Positions 1 to 13,427 of a stretch of 64,000 nucleotides of DNA are shown piece after piece. How positions within the stretch are numbered: the stretch's first letter is position 1; each line of letters opens with the position of its first letter. Where the stretch lies: NCBI RefSeq assembly GCF_000004195.4, contig NC_030681.2, forward strand, positions 23,886,482-23,950,481, read 5' to 3'. The notes beneath the pieces were generated by a model. The model saw only the letters and a program-made list of their open reading frames with translations. It was not told the origin of the DNA and ran no database searches. This DNA is from Xenopus tropicalis. Lineage: Eukaryota > Chordata > Amphibia > Anura > Pipidae. The position numbers and the translations under genes were made by a program.

Positions 1-1837
1 CTGGTAACCACAAAAATGTGATTAAAAATCAGTCTCTCCTTGGGAGGCAAGTCCATGGTCTTTATGTGGAGAAGGGCCATACTGGGAGGAATACACATCA
101 AATTCACAGGTAATTTCCTAAGAAAAACCTCTATTTCCTTCCACAATCCTTGGATTTTAGGACATTCCCAAAAGATATGTTCCAAAGAACCTGCTTGTTT
201 ACAGTCTCTCCAACAAAGTGGAGTAACTTTGGTATCGAATTTGGCGATTTTTACTGGAGTGAGGTACCATCTCCATATCATTTTTAAGAGATTCTCATGA
301 TGAGACACACAGTGTGTGGACTTTCTCAGCGATTTTACTGCTAGCTCCCATTCTTCTTGGTCTAAATCTAACTGTAAATATTCCTGCCATCTTGTCAACT
401 GACACCTAGGAGGTTCTACTCTATCCGATAATAATGTCTTATAGAACACGATAGTCCTTTTTGAAATATCTTTTCTGGTAGTAAAAGTTTAGTAACTTGG
501 GAGGGTAGGAGTAGTGGGGTTGAAGTATGGGTTTTTAAAAATTTACGGATTTTGAAATATTTGTATTCTTCAGATTTAGGGATATTATATTGTTGGCTTA
601 ATTGTTCAAAAGATTTTAGTTCTGTATTTTGAAACAATTTATCTACTGTATCTAAGCCTAGGTCTATCCAATTACCTAAAGAGAGTTCTTTAATTACACT
701 AGCTAACGTAGATAAGGGGACAGGTTGAGTGATATCTAATGGATTGTTAGAGCTTGATTTAATTAGATCTTTCCATAATTTTAGGGTATTTGTTATCATC
801 ATATTGGGTATTGATCTGTAAGTTTTCCATATTAATTTGGTTTCTAATAGGTTTTTATATGAGGAGAAAATTGTTTGATTCTGTTCCAACTCTATCCAGT
901 GTTTAGTTCCATCCTCCGTCCAGATTACCCTAGACTGATCTAAAACTGTAGCTCTATAATAAAGCTCAATGTCAGGTACGCCAAAACCTAGGTTTGATGC
1001 ATGTAGTGTAAGTATTCTATTGGAAAATCTTGGTGATTTATTAATTAAGACAAACTTATTGAGAAGTTTTTGTAGGGAAGTAAAGAATCTTTTGGGAACT
1101 TTTACTGGGAGATTTCTGAAGAGATACAATAGCTGGGGCAATACCATCATTTTGAAGGCAGCAGTCCTTCCTAACCAAGAAAACTCGAGCTTGGAGAGAG
1201 CCTCTAGCTTGGTTTTGAGCCTGGAAATCCATGGCTCGTAATTTTCCTTGTATATCTGAGAAATTAGAGGAGTGACAGAAATTCCTAAGTATTTGATTGA
1301 CTTTTCAGACCAAGAGTAAGGGGAAGACTTTTTGAGCGACTGGATTGTATCTAAATCCAAATTACAGGGTAGAATCACTGTTTTATTTTTATTGAGTTTA
1401 TAATAGGAGATTTTTGAAAAGTTATTTAATTCTGTTTCTAAATTTGGTAGTGATATTAAGGGATCTTGCAAATATAGTAAAATATCATCGGCATACATGC
1501 CTAGTTTTGTTTCTGCATCGCCAACTTGGATACCATGGATCAATTGATTGTTTCTAATCTTTTCTTCAAGAGGTTCAAGGGTAAGTATAAAAATTAAAGG
1601 GGAGAGTGGGCATCCCTGACGTGTTCCATTAGTAATATTGAAAGGAGAAGACAAAAAAACAGAGGACAATACCATTGCTGATGGCTGGGAGTAGAGTGCC
1701 ATTATAGCCTTATACAGGTAGCCAGTACAACCAAACTTTCCCAGTACCCTTGACAAGTAGGTCCAGTTGACCCTGTCGAACGCCTTCTCCGCGTCCAAAG
1801 AGACAAGCAGAGAACTAAACATTAATTTAAATGTCAA
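1..1837 (-). mobile_element. L1/Tx1-like LINE ORF2 fragment (reverse transcriptase and C-terminus), broken
   Basis: Minus-strand remnant of a non-LTR retrotransposon reverse transcriptase. The open frame at 416-1837 carries DAEKAFDRVNW (RT block 2), GTRQGCPLSP (block 4) and the catalytic box YADD, followed by the thumb region. After the stop near 416 the homology continues in another frame to position 1. There a C-terminal finger of the L1 ORF2 kind is visible near 160-230 (CWRDC, then HIFWECP). A frameshift around 420-450 therefore separates the two parts. The endonuclease and the N-terminal RT are absent beyond 1837, so the copy is 5'-truncated or rearranged, and its 3' end runs off the window. 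L1 versus Tx1 clade is inferred from motif style only. It is not expected to be active. Confidence 0.88.
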
Positions 1838-3292
1838 CTACCCCTATAAAACATTACCATGCCAATTCTGTCCAATTCATGTCCAACCAGCTGGATACCA
1901 TACACAAGGCTATACAGTGTATGGCCACCTTTCTTTTGTTTTGTTTTGGCCATCAACCAAATGTTTTGGCTATCATGTAGTGACTGTTAAAACACAATGT
2001 CCTTCGTTTCTTCCCATTGATGTCAGAGGGAAGTGACCCGTTCAAGTAGGTAATGCTTTGACTGCTGCTGGAAGAAGCAAGTTCACAGTATCCAGTGTGA
2101 CATTGCCCATACAGGTTAATGCTATACATAAGTTGCAAGTAAAAACTGTGCGAAGGCTCAGTCATTGCATGAAAATTAATGGTAAATAAGAAGTAATTAT
2201 TGCATTGTCAACAGTGCAATTTGTAAAACCATCTACTTGGGTAACTGCTTGGTGTTGCCACTCTGTCATTCTAATCATAATAAATCTGTAACCAAAATAC
2301 CATTCGTTTTTTTGAAAATACCTGCTTGTATCTGTAATGGTCTCTATAGCCTGAGGGAAAGTGCTGCGATATTTGCTCAGCTGTCGTCCCAAAACCCCCT
2401 TGTGTCTGCGTGTCCTAATACACAAGGCACTGGGAACGTACAATATGCGCCTCTGATACAAGCAGCACTTTATTCCTGGATGCTTGAAAGAATTTCTGGA
2501 AAATGGGCACATTTAACAGTCCGGAGTTTTTTGTTCCAGTATCTTGGGATCCTTGAGGTTAATTTGAAATCCAGATTTCCTACAGACAGTATAATGCCCT
2601 TTGCGTTTAGAATCTGATTCAAAAACCAGTCAGACAGTGGCATCATTATGTGTGGCTGCCATAGGAACCAGTACCCACTGTTTTTTTTTGTCTTCATATT
2701 TTTATGCATTCCCACTAACGGCTGGTATGGTGCCAGGCTGGCATAGCCATTTTTGGAACATGACTCATACTGAGAATGACATCATTGAAATGCAGAATGC
2801 AGGACATAGGGAGCATCTGAAGTGAGAAGTATTAACTAAGTGCCACATACTACACTGTCAGCCCAGCACGCAGTGATGCCACAATCATAGGGGTACAATG
2901 CATGAGATCATATAGCAGCAGGGTGCAAAGCGAGCAGTTATTAATGCTCAGCTGTCTGTTCTTGTTTTTTTTTTTTAAAGGGATACTGACACCAGAAATG
3001 AAACCTTTATTTATTATTTTTCCATAAAAGTATTTGCTTTTACATTACCTATCTGATCCCCCATGTTCCTGCCATATTTGTGCAGCAGCAGCAGTCTGTT
3101 AGCATTAGAAGCGATAACTGACAGGCTTAGAAGGGACAGTCAGGTTGGCAAAACAGGATTAGGGACTTCAATTAACAATTACTGACATAAGCAAACCTGT
3201 CAGTGAAAAACCATCAACATGATCTATAGGGAACTTTTTATGTAGATTCATATTGTAAAAAGTAGTTAAGGGGGCAGACGTGATGTCCCACT
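1838..3292. other. Unassigned sequence, no gene recognised
   Basis: Only short overlapping frames on both strands, with no domain-like composition. There is a T-run near 2965-2980. No splice-bounded exon or repeat family could be named. Confidence 0.4.
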
Positions 3293-3580
3293 ACAGGTAT
3301 GGGATCTGTTATCCTGAAACCCTTTATCTTGAAAGCTCTGAATTATGGGAGGCCATTTCTATAGATCCCATTATAAGTAAATAATTCTAATTTTTAAAAA
3401 TGATTTCCTTTTTCTCTGTAATAATAAAACAGTATTTAATCCCAGCTAAAATGTAATTAATCCTTATTGGAGGCAAAGCAATTCAACTGGGTTTAATTTA
3501 AAAAATGTTTAGTAGACTTGGAGGCATGGCGATCCAAATTACAGAAAGACCCCTTATCCAGAGAATCTTTGCTATCGCAG
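3293..3580. mobile_element. Xenopus-type MITE (ACAGGTATGGGATC family), truncated right end
   Basis: Starts with ACAGGTATGGGATC followed by 'ttatcctgaaaccc'. It contains the family internal segment ending in 'gatccaaattacagaaagac' and 'cccttatcc'. The same family recurs at 9190, 19245, 37005 and 39218. The expected right terminus (GGGTCCTATACCTGT-like) is missing here, so this copy is truncated. Confidence 0.75.
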
Positions 3581-4955
3581 GCAACAAAACATCCCTTGTT
3601 TCCTTCTCAGGGCTAAAAAGCAAATAGCTGTTTGTGACAAATATATGGCACTCTGGATTTCCAAAGTAGCCTGGCATGTTCTCACATATGGGTAATGGCA
3701 CAGGCAAGTTTTGCTGCCAGCAATAAATCATCAACAATAAATGTCACGTTTCTCATCGCAAATCAGATGCAATTGTGCAGAAGTCCATCTGGCGTCATTT
3801 ATGGTCTAAGCCCTATTCTTTAGGCGCAAGCATCCTGCGACTGTTGACACTGGGCTGCGATTGTAGACACTGGGTAACCTGCACAGCAGCACCCAGTTTG
3901 GAACAGAAGGCAGAAAGGACTGAGTAGCGTCAATAGCAAATATATGGAAGTGCAAGGAGCACATTTTGATGCAAATATCTTTAATGAAAGTGGTTTTATG
4001 CTGAAGTGACTGAGGGAAATTTGTTGGCACTGGTACAGAAGCTCAAAAATAAGAAGGTTCATTTACCTTTCAGAACAAAGTGTGCAATGTGCAAAAAAAG
4101 CAGCAATCAGCCATTGTTTGAACACTGCATTCTGCTTTTCCTAAACGGCAGCAGGCCCCCGTGCGAGTGCTTGATAGATGAGCACTAAGGGTGCATTATT
4201 CTGCCCTTAGTGCCCTAGCACTTTAGCCCAGGGACATGTAAAGGACCCCTAAGATTTCCAGTCTAATGATTTGTTTAAGGTTCTTATATTATTCAATGCA
4301 GTGGATAAGCTCACAAAAATCTACTTAAATGTCTACTACATTGTGAAGCAATCAAGGGTATTTGGTGGTTTCACAGCAGATGGCATTGGACTGAGCAAAA
4401 TTTTATTGGTGGGCCCCCACTGCCTCAAGTTTGTGATAGAATAACTCTGAAGCGCATTAAAGTTCAATATAGTAAGGCAGGCAGTGAAGAAATGGTCTGC
4501 GCTTACTGAAGTAGACATGATCCCCATATGTGCCGCCCTGGATCAACAGCCCTGGGAGCAGATAAATTACAAAATGGTGATGCTACAGGAAAAAAAGGCA
4601 AATAAATGAATAAGTATACCATAGAGGGGTCTGCCATCTCTGCAGGATGCTTCTGACAAAAGTTCTCCCAGATAAAACGTGGGCTTAGTAGGCCCCCTAC
4701 CCTTGTGGGGCCTTAGCAAATGTTCCTTTTGCCCATTTGTTAAATCGCCCCTGGATTTGTTTCATTGCAGCACCCCATATTTATAGGTCAAACTTAACAT
4801 AGGGATGCCTGCCTTGTATCCTGGCACTAATAATCAGGAAAAAGGTTACCAGAGTGAAGAGTTCCGATACAGAAGGGAAGTGAGATGTGTTATAAGGAGA
4901 GCAAAGGAGGGATGGAAATTTATAATGAGGACAAGCAGAAACAAATAAGAGATTT
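3581..4955. other. Unassigned sequence
   Basis: No coding region, RNA gene or repeat that I can name. Frames here are short and occur in overlapping pairs on both strands. Confidence 0.35.
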
Positions 4956-5148
4956 TAGGATCGGACTGGGGGGTGCAGGGACCACCGGAGCTCCCGCTCC
5001 AGGGGCCCTGTAGGTGCCCCCGCCGGCTATGTCTCCTAATTCCCCCCTGCAGGGTCCCCCCTAACCCCCTGCAGGGTCCCCCACCTGACGTCCACTGGAA
5101 AGGGTCAGGTCTGGGCCGCCAGTTCCCACTGGGCCCAGTCCGACCCTG
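4956..5148. mobile_element. hAT-type MITE (GGTCGGACTGGG termini)
   Basis: GC-rich element with inverted ends (AGGATCGGACTGGG at left, CCCAGTCCGACCCTG at right). The flanks agg/agattt (left agagattt, right agggattt) match at 7 of 8 positions, as expected for an old hAT 8-bp target duplication. A cleaner copy lies at 38593-38827. Confidence 0.65.
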
Positions 5149-6713
5149 AGGGATTTACTGTGTTGGATCCAGCAAACAAGGCTTAAGTGCCTTTAATTCT
5201 ATGTAGGGGGAAATTTGGTTAAATCTTGCAAAATGGTTTTGAACATTTCTTTTTAGAAACTAAGAAAAAACTGTTGTAGGTGTCATTGACACCCTTTTAG
5301 GGCCATAGGTCTTTCTGCAGCAGAGAATCCATGTGAGAGAAAAGACTCACACAGCCGGGGTACAGGTAGGGATCAGGCCAAAACTGTAAACTGAAAAGGG
5401 CCAAAGGTGAGATGGCTCTGAAGTAGGTTCATTCTTGGCTTCACCGGGCCCCAAAATGGAGTCACTGGAGAACAGTAGGGCTAGTAGGGGTTTTTTTTTC
5501 AGATCTGCAGTTTATATTATAGTATAGCTATTTGATACTGAATCTAGAATAGAATATCAGAAGAGGAATGGCCATGGGACTGCCTGTTCTAATCTAATTC
5601 CGGGCTAGACTATGCTGCAAAGCAGTCACATGTGTATTTAGTTTGATTCAAGCTATGTACCAAAGGGAGCTTCTACACCCTCAACCAGTACAAATGTAAT
5701 TGCAATAGAAACCAAATCTGGCAGATTGCAAGCTCTTGTGGACAGGGCCCTCTTTACCTAGTGTAGTGGTTATTTGCTGTTTTTGTTCCTGTAGAATTTC
5801 ACAGTCACATTTAAGGACTGCCTGGTATGGCACAGTGTGCTAAAGTCTCAGGGAGCAGGGAAAGGGCCTCAAGAAAACAGAAGACTAATTGAGGAAGGAA
5901 TATGGAAGTCAGGGGTCAAAGTAAAAACATCTTAGGAACAGTGTTATAATAATCAGTCATTGCACGGAACACTTCCAGCTTTGGAACAAAACACCTGTGC
6001 ACAGGCATTGAAATAAAATATGGCTTAATGCCCCCTCCATTCCACATGCTGCCACCAGTACTTGTCTAAAGAATTAATTTAAAAAAAAAAGGTGTCCTTC
6101 CACAAGACAAAGTGCGACAAACAATCAGTAATAAACAAAATTTACACTTACCAAAAGGAAGGAAAATATGAAGGGTTAAAAGGTAGTTAATTAAATGCTG
6201 TGCATTAAGGTATAAATACTAACAACTACATTGCACATTCCACAAATATTCAGATGGTATGAGATATGCAACTTACATTTTCTTCTAACATTCCATATAT
6301 ACACGCAAAGCCTTTAGCCTTCATGGTATCTAGTCTCTTTATTAGCTCTGTCTTAATAAGATCGAGTACCTTCACTTCTAGCTGCAGCTACTACAGTTCT
6401 ACTTCTTAGAAAATTACATTTCTTCTAAGTGGCATGGACAGCTAGTGAGTGGTGCACAGGGCAATATGGTGAAATATAGTGGCTGCCTTTAACTACTCCT
6501 TTTGTGGAAAATGCATGAAAAGTGCCCTGACTGATGGGCAACAAGGTGAACAGGTGGTCCCTCAAGGACAATGAGTTTTGTCCATTGCTGTTTTACATAG
6601 CATAGCAGAAGTGAACAAAGCGCCCCATGTGTCGGTGAGCCGGTGAAGCCAGTCACCAGAAATGAACTATGAATCCAGGATTTACTTCTGCATTCTTGAG
6701 TAAAGTGTTTAGC
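5149..6713. other. Unassigned sequence with a LINE/SINE-tail-like patch
   Basis: Around 5725-5765 the motif 'gcaagctcttgtggacaggg' resembles the 3'-tail sequence seen at 17800 (and, inverted, near 46310-46335). Otherwise nothing recognisable. Confidence 0.35.
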
Positions 6714-7030
6714 CAGTGACCCCCAACCAGTGGCTTGGGGGCAACATGTTGCTCACCAACCCCTTGGATGTTGCTCTCAGTGCCCCCAAACCAGGTAGTT
6801 ATTTTTGAATTCCTGACTTGGGGGCAAGTTTTGGTTGAATAAAACAAGATTTACTACCAAATAAAGCCCCCTGTAAGCTGATAGTGTGCATAGAGGCTGC
6901 CTAATAGCCAATCTTAGCCCTTATTTGGCTCCTCCATGAACTTTTATGGTGCTTGTGTTGCTCTCCAAGTCTTTTTACATTTTTACACGAGAGACTGTGG
7001 CTCACGAGTAAGAAAGGTTGGGGATCAATG
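6714..7030. mobile_element. hAT-like MITE
   Basis: Imperfect terminal inverted repeats: CAGTGACCCCCAACC on the left, and GGTTGGGGATCAATG on the right (the complement begins CATTGATCCCCAACC). Length is about 317 bp with no coding capacity. The flanking sequences resemble each other only loosely, so the target duplication is not convincing. Confidence 0.6.
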
Positions 7031-9189
7031 TTTTAGTCTAAAGCTGGTCATACACATAATGATAAAATTGTACAAAATTTCCCAGACTTTTTGAAAACAT
7101 GGTAATTGTGTCTATTGTGTTTTAGATGTGAAAAATAAATAAAAATACAGTTGAAAAAAAAAATTGTACAAAATTAAGGTTTATGGTAAGTGGTTTTAAG
7201 CCAACAATCCTTACTGATATCTATGTACTATGGATAATGGATGTATCTTCGATTGGGCACATCTGAGCCCAACTCCTCTAGGGCAGACAAGGTATATAAG
7301 GAGCAAAGGCTCACTCAGTTAACCTGGGTATGAGTGGGACAAGGGCAGGTGCAGGATGACATCTTGTCTACACACACATTACTAATGCACAGTGAAAGGA
7401 GTCACATTTTTCTGTTCAGGTTGTGCAATTTGTGGGTTTTGCACAAACTTAAATGTGCAAATTTTGGTGCATATTTGGTTCGGTACTGGGCCAAATCCTC
7501 AGCAATATTCAGCACATTAAATCAAAAGATTATGCACTGCCCTACTAAACTACAAAACCACTTCTAAACAGCCACATGCGTTACCTAGAACATCATTATA
7601 CATAAATGTTATGGTTATTATTATTAAATGCCATTTTTGAATTATTGTGGAACTCCCAATTCATGTAAGGTACTGTGACTTTAGATTCCCATACATGAAA
7701 CTGCAATGTCACAGTAAGCTAGGCTACTATTTTTTTCTAAAGTTAATTAAGCCTACATTATTAGCAGCAGGAATTATTGGCCTTGGGCTGGGACAAGAAG
7801 GGCGGTGAGGTCAATGGAAAAAATGAGCAAGTACAGGAAAATAACTGCCTGACACCGGCGCACAGACACACACGCTCACACAAACACACACACATTCCTA
7901 ACAAAGCAGCAAAAAGGCAGCAGGTTCCTATGTATCCCAGTTTGGAGTAATTTGGGTCTTTTTTTAGTAGCTGAATCCGGTGTTTGTGCCATGGAACACA
8001 GAACAGCTCTGTAAACCCTGAACCCTTTGTTACATTCTGCCCCAAATAAAAGAATGAATTATTGTATTCCCAGTGCTTACTATTCAAATTCAACACAACT
8101 TCTTTTGAACCTGAAAAATCAAAAATTTACAAGGGGCAGATTTATACATTTTTATTACAGATCAATTGGTCCCAAGTGGTCATGGTAATTTTTGGATTTA
8201 TCATTCCAAAGATTGATTCAAAAGGAATGCAGGCTGGGGTCAATCATCCCAGAAACCAGTAATTCAATGCAAATTTTCATATTAATCCAGTAAATCTAAT
8301 TAATCTAAGAAACAAAACTGTAGGATTCATTGTTATTGACCATAGTTTTCTATGGGATTGCATCTGACACCCCACACCACTCATTATTTTGGCTGCTTTG
8401 AGATAACATATCCTTTAGGCTCAGGCAATCATACGTATCGATATAGATTAATATTAATTGAATCGATCTGCCAGTTGGATTCATCCCTAAAATCTTCTGC
8501 CTGAGATCACCTAAAATATTTTATACACAGATCAGAAATTTCTCAGTGCCAAATTTAAGGGCCGCCAACTCCTACATCTGGCCCTGCACTGTCTATGTTT
8601 ATGTCTGTGAGGTCCAATAACCATTTGTACAGCAGTGCGCAATACATCGAAATAACAATAGACAAATTATATTATATCACAACAACTCTAAAGTCCACAG
8701 CCTGGGAAACAAGCCTCGATCTTCATTTTGTTACTGACTTTTTGGAATCTTTCCCATATAAGATTACTGCCATGGTACAGAATTTTTATATTTCTCAGTT
8801 AATAATCCTTCCAGATTTGTTTTTCAAGCAATTAGTCTTATGAATAATGACACGTTCTTCCAATTTGACTCAAAGTAATAGATCATAGAGGAGGAGATTA
8901 AGGTTAGCTATTTATATGGAGAAATAAGTGAACTGCAAGTGCTACATATAAGATTGTAATGGAAATTTCATATTTAATTATGTTTTATGCTTAAAATTCT
9001 CAACAGCACTACATCCAGTCAATCTGGCATTGATGTGACATTGTTGGTTATTAAGGTAACAGCTTTTGTAGCTCAAGTGAGCCACTTGTATGTGCACCAG
9101 GGCCAGTGCTAGGGTACTGCAAGGCCCCATGGGGGGAAAACATATGAAAAAAAGCACAATTATTATGTAATAATTGTTAGAAATTTAAG
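7031..9189. other. Unassigned sequence
   Basis: AT-rich, with a short CA-rich patch near 7858-7895. No gene or named repeat was recognised. Confidence 0.35.
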
Positions 9190-9375
9190 TACAAGTAAGG
9201 GATCCATTATCCATAAAACTCTGAATGCCATCGTCCATAGAGTCAATTATTATTGGAGGCAAAACAAGCCTATTGGATTTATTTAATGTTTAAATGGTTT
9301 TTAGTAGACAAAGTTTGGTGATCCAAGTAACAGAAACGCCCCTTATCTGGAAAATCTCAGGTCCTGAGCATTTTT
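9190..9375. mobile_element. Diverged copy of the ACAGGTATGGGATC MITE
   Basis: 'taagggatccattatcc', the internal 'ttattggaggcaaaac' and the right portion 'gccccttatctgg' match the family in order but with many differences, so this is an old copy. Confidence 0.55.
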
Positions 9376-9950
9376 GGTCCCAAACCAGCCCCTTTTTGCC
9401 AAATCGGACAGCAGAACCTGTCCTGCTGCTCCATAAAGATCTGAATAGAATGTACTGTAACCCTGTATATTGTTCCTGTGGGTTCATCAGAGAAGCAGAG
9501 GCTGAGAGTTGTACTTTAAAGGAGTTATCTTTTGTATAAAAAGTATGCAACTGGTCTTCATTTTTTATTATTGGAGTTATATTGGCTGGTTGCTAGTGTC
9601 CAAATGACAACAAATTACAATTGCAACCTGAGAGTGGTTTGAATGAGAGACTGATAGAACTGTAGCCTAACAGAGCAATAGTTTTTTGACTGCTGGGGTC
9701 AGTGACCCCCATTTGAAAAGTTGTTTAGAACTAGTCATTCTATAACATACGAAAAGTTAAATGAACCACCCCATTAACAAAAATATTCATACTTTTTCAA
9801 TTACTCTGATGCTCCAGCCTTTCTACAATTACTGCCCCCGACCGCAAGATCGCAGGCTGTGTTAAATCCACAAAAATATGATTTCTCAGGATGCCTTTTA
9901 TTGGAGTTTACCCTTGGCACCCTGCCAAACATTCTTAGCAAGTTTATATT

Positions 9951-10285
9951 GAAAATAAAAAATGATTGGTGAACTTTGTATAAAATACTTAGGAAAAAAG
10001 CTTTAGCTCCTAGTTGTTGCTCTGTGCTGCAACCAAATACAACATTTATTGTGGGTAGTGGTAACACTACCTACAATATCAAGTGTACACTTGATAAAGG
10101 GTAGTGACCTGAAACATGTCATGTTACCACTACCCACAATAAATGGTTTGCAGTAAATCTGCTGAAGCTTTTTTCCTACTTTTTGGATTTTTGCAGTTGT
10201 ATTTGGTTGCAGCACAGAGCAACAACTAGGAGCTAAAGCTTTTTTTGTATTTTATGCAAAGTTCACCAATCATTTTTTATTTTTG
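9951..10285. repeat. Foldback (inverted-repeat) element abutting the minisatellite
   Basis: Two arms of roughly 90-130 bp are inverted copies. 'gctcctagttgttgctctg' near 10008 is the complement of the segment near 10215-10235. An inner palindrome is formed by 'ttattgtgggtagtggtaac' near 10046 and its complement near 10122-10142. The right arm ends exactly where the 36-bp minisatellite begins. The internal segment near 10165-10195 (ctgctgaagcttttttccta) is shared with the perfect palindrome at 50585. Confidence 0.75.
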
Positions 10286-13208
10286 AACTCTGCGTATACT
10301 GTCTCTCTCTGTACCACCAGTACAGCTCTGTGTATACTGTCTCTCTCTGTACCACCAGTACAGCTCTGCGTATACTGTCTCTCTGTACCACTAGTACAGC
10401 TCTGCATATACTGTCACTCTCTGTACCACCAGTGCAGCTCTGCGTATACTGTCTCTCTGTACCACCAGTACAGCTCTGCGTATACTGTCTCTCTGTACCA
10501 CCAGTACAGCTCTGTATATACTGTCTCTCTGTACCACCAGTACAGCTCTGTGTATACTGTCTCTCTGTACCACCAGTGCAGCTCTGCGTATACTGTCTCT
10601 CTGTACCACCAGTGCAGCTCTGTATACTGTCTCTCTGTACCACCAGTGCAGCTCTGCGTATACTGTCTCTCTGTACCACCAGTACAGCTCTGTGTATACT
10701 GTCTCTCTGTACCACCAGTGCAGCTCTGTGTATACTGTCTCTCTGTACCACCAGTACAACTCTGTGTATACTGTCTCTCTGTACCACCAGTACAGCTCTG
10801 CGTATACTGTCTCATTGTACCACCAGTGCAGCTCTGCGTATACTGTCTCTCTGTACGCCCAGTACAGCTCTGCGTATACTGTCTCTCTGTACCCCCAGTA
10901 CAGCTCTGCGTATACTGTCTCCCTGTACCCCCAGTGCAGCTCTGCATATACTGTCTCTCTGTACCACCAGTGCAGCTCTGTGTATACTGTCTCTCTGTAC
11001 CACCAGTGCAGCTCTGTGTATACTGTCTCTCTGTACCACCAGTGCAGCTCTGTATACTGTCTCTCTGTACCACCAGTGCAGCTCTGTATACTGTCTCTCT
11101 GTACCACCAGTGCAGCTCTGTATACTGTCTCTCTGTACCCCCAGTACAGCTCTGCGTATACTGTCTCTCTGTACCCCCAGTACAGCTCTGCGTATACTGT
11201 CTCTCTGTACCCCCAGTGCAGCTCTGCGTATACTGTCTCTCTGTACCACCAGTGCAGCTCTGTGTATACTGTCTCTCTGTACCACCAGTGCAGCTCTGCG
11301 TATACTGTCTCTCTGTACCACCAGTGCAGCTCTGTATACTGTCTCTCTGTACCACCAGTGCAGCTCTGCGTATACTGTCTCTCTGTACCACCAGTACAGC
11401 TCTGTGTATACTGTCTCTCTGTACCACCAGTGCAGCTCTGTGTATACTGTCTCTCTGTACCACCAGTACAGCTCTGCGTATACTGTCTCATTGTACCACC
11501 AGTGCAGCTCTGCGTATACTGTCTCTCTGTACCCCCAGTACAGCTCTGCGTATACTGTCTCTCTGTACCCCCAGTGCAGCTCTGCGTATACTGTCTCTCT
11601 GTACCACCAGTGCAGCTCTGTGTATACTATCTCTCTGTACCACCAGTGCAGCTCTGTGTATACTGTCTCTCTGTACCACCAGTGCAGCTCTGTGTATACT
11701 GTCTCTCTGTACCACCAGTGCAGCTCTGTGTATACTGTCTCTCTGTACCACCAGTGCAGCTCTGTATACTGTCTCTCTGTACCACCAGTGCAGCTCTGTA
11801 TACTGTCTCTCTGTACCACCAGTGCAGCTCTGTATACTGTCTCTTTGTACCCCCAGTACAGCTCTGCGTATACTGTCTCTCTGTACCCCCAGTACAGCTC
11901 TGTTTATACTGTCTCGCTGTACCACCAGTGCAGCTCTGTGTATACTGTCTCTCTGTACCACCAGTGCAGCTCTGTATACTGTCTCTCTGTACCACCAGTA
12001 CAGCTCTGTGTATACTGTCTCTCTGTACCACCAGTGCAGCTCTGTGTATACTGTCTCTCTGTACCACCAGTACAGCTCTGTATACTGTCTCTCTGTACCA
12101 CCAGTGCAGCTCTGTGTATACTGTCTCTCTGTACCACCAGTACAGCTCTGTGTATACTGTCTCTCTGTACCACCAGTGCAGCTCTGCGTATACTGTCTCT
12201 CTGTACCCCCAGTACAGCTCTGTGTATACTGTCTCTCTGTACCACCAGTACAGCTCTGCGTATACTGTCTCTCTATACCACCAGTGCAGCTCTGCGTATA
12301 CTGTCTCTCTGTACCACCAGTGCAGCTCTGTGTATACTGTCTCTCTGTACCACCAGTGCAGCTCTGCGTATACTGTCTCTCTGTACCACCAGCTCTGCGT
12401 ATACTGTCTTTCTGTACCACCAGCTCTGCGTATACTGTCTCTCTGAACCACCAGTGCAGCTCTGCGTATACTGTCTCTCTGTACCACCAGCTCTGCGTAT
12501 ACTGTCTCTCTGTACCACCAGCTCTGCATATACTGTCTCTCTGTACCACCAGTACAGCTCTGCGTATACTGTCTCTCTGTACCACCCGTGCAGCTCTGCG
12601 TATACTGTCTCTCTGTACCACCAGTGCAGCTCTGCGTATACTGTCTCTCTGTACCACCAGCTCTGCGTATACTGTCTCTCTGTACCACCAGTGCAGCTCT
12701 GCGTATACTGTCTCTCTGTACCACCAGCTCTGCGTATACTGTCTCTCTGTACCACCAGTACAGCTCTGCGTATACTGTCTCTCTGTACCCCCAGTACAGC
12801 TCTGTGTATACTGTCTGTCTGTACCCCCCGTACAGCTCTGCGTATACTGTCTCTCTGTACCCCCAGTACAGCTCTGTGTATACTGTCTGTCTGTACCACC
12901 AGTACAGCTCTGTGTATACTGTCTCTCTGTACCACCAGTACAGCTCTGCGTATACTGTCTCTCTGTACCACCAATACAGCGCTGCGTATACTGTCTGTCT
13001 GTACCACCAGTACAGCGCTGCGTATACTGTCTCTCTGTACCACCAGTGCAGCTTTGCGTATACTGTCTCTCTGTACCACCAGTACAGCTCTGCGTATACT
13101 GTCTCTCTGTACCACCAGTACAGCTCTGTGTATACTGTCTCTCTGTACCACCACTGCAGCTCTGTGTATACTGTCTTTTTTTACCACCAGTACAGCTCTG
13201 CGTATACT
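10286..13208. repeat. 36-bp minisatellite, block A (about 80 units)
   Basis: Tandem units whose core reads TATACTGTCTCTCTGTACC then ACCAGTACAGCTCTGCG. The length is 36 bp, with variants of 34 bp (loss of 2 bases before TATAC) and of about 27-31 bp (loss of the TACAG segment). Unit variants differ mainly at GTACAG/GTGCAG, GCGTATAC/GTGTATAC and ACCACC/ACCCCC. Because 36 is a multiple of 3 and the unit lacks stops in several frames, frames of up to 989 codons are open on both strands. These are artefacts of the repeat and not genes. Confidence 0.95.
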
Positions 13209-13427
13209 CAACAAATAGGTATTCAACCGCACAGCCCTTAGATCAGGCTTGATGCATCAATCCTCGCAAGGCACACCGCTGAGCCATTCAATACAATCCA
13301 AATATAGAGGAGAGCACCATAAAGCAGAATTCTGCTAAAATGCTATTTATTTCAGACCAAAAAACACAACATGTTTCGGGCAGTGTGACGCCCTTCATCA
13401 AGTGTGACGCCCTTTATCAAGCTCTAC
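13209..13427. repeat. Repeat segment separating minisatellite blocks A and B
   Basis: About 220 bp beginning 'aacaaataggtattcaac' and ending in two copies of 'gtgtgacgcccttcatcaag' type sequence. It is nearly identical to 14011-14203 and inverted relative to 14204-14392. It contains 'aacatgtttcgggca'. Confidence 0.8.

Noticed and set aside
10283..13252. Very long open frames (up to 989 codons) on both strands over the minisatellite
   Set aside because: The repeat unit is 36 bp (a multiple of 3) and lacks stops in several frames, so frames on both strands stay open automatically. The predicted proteins are pure repeat with no start context or splice logic.
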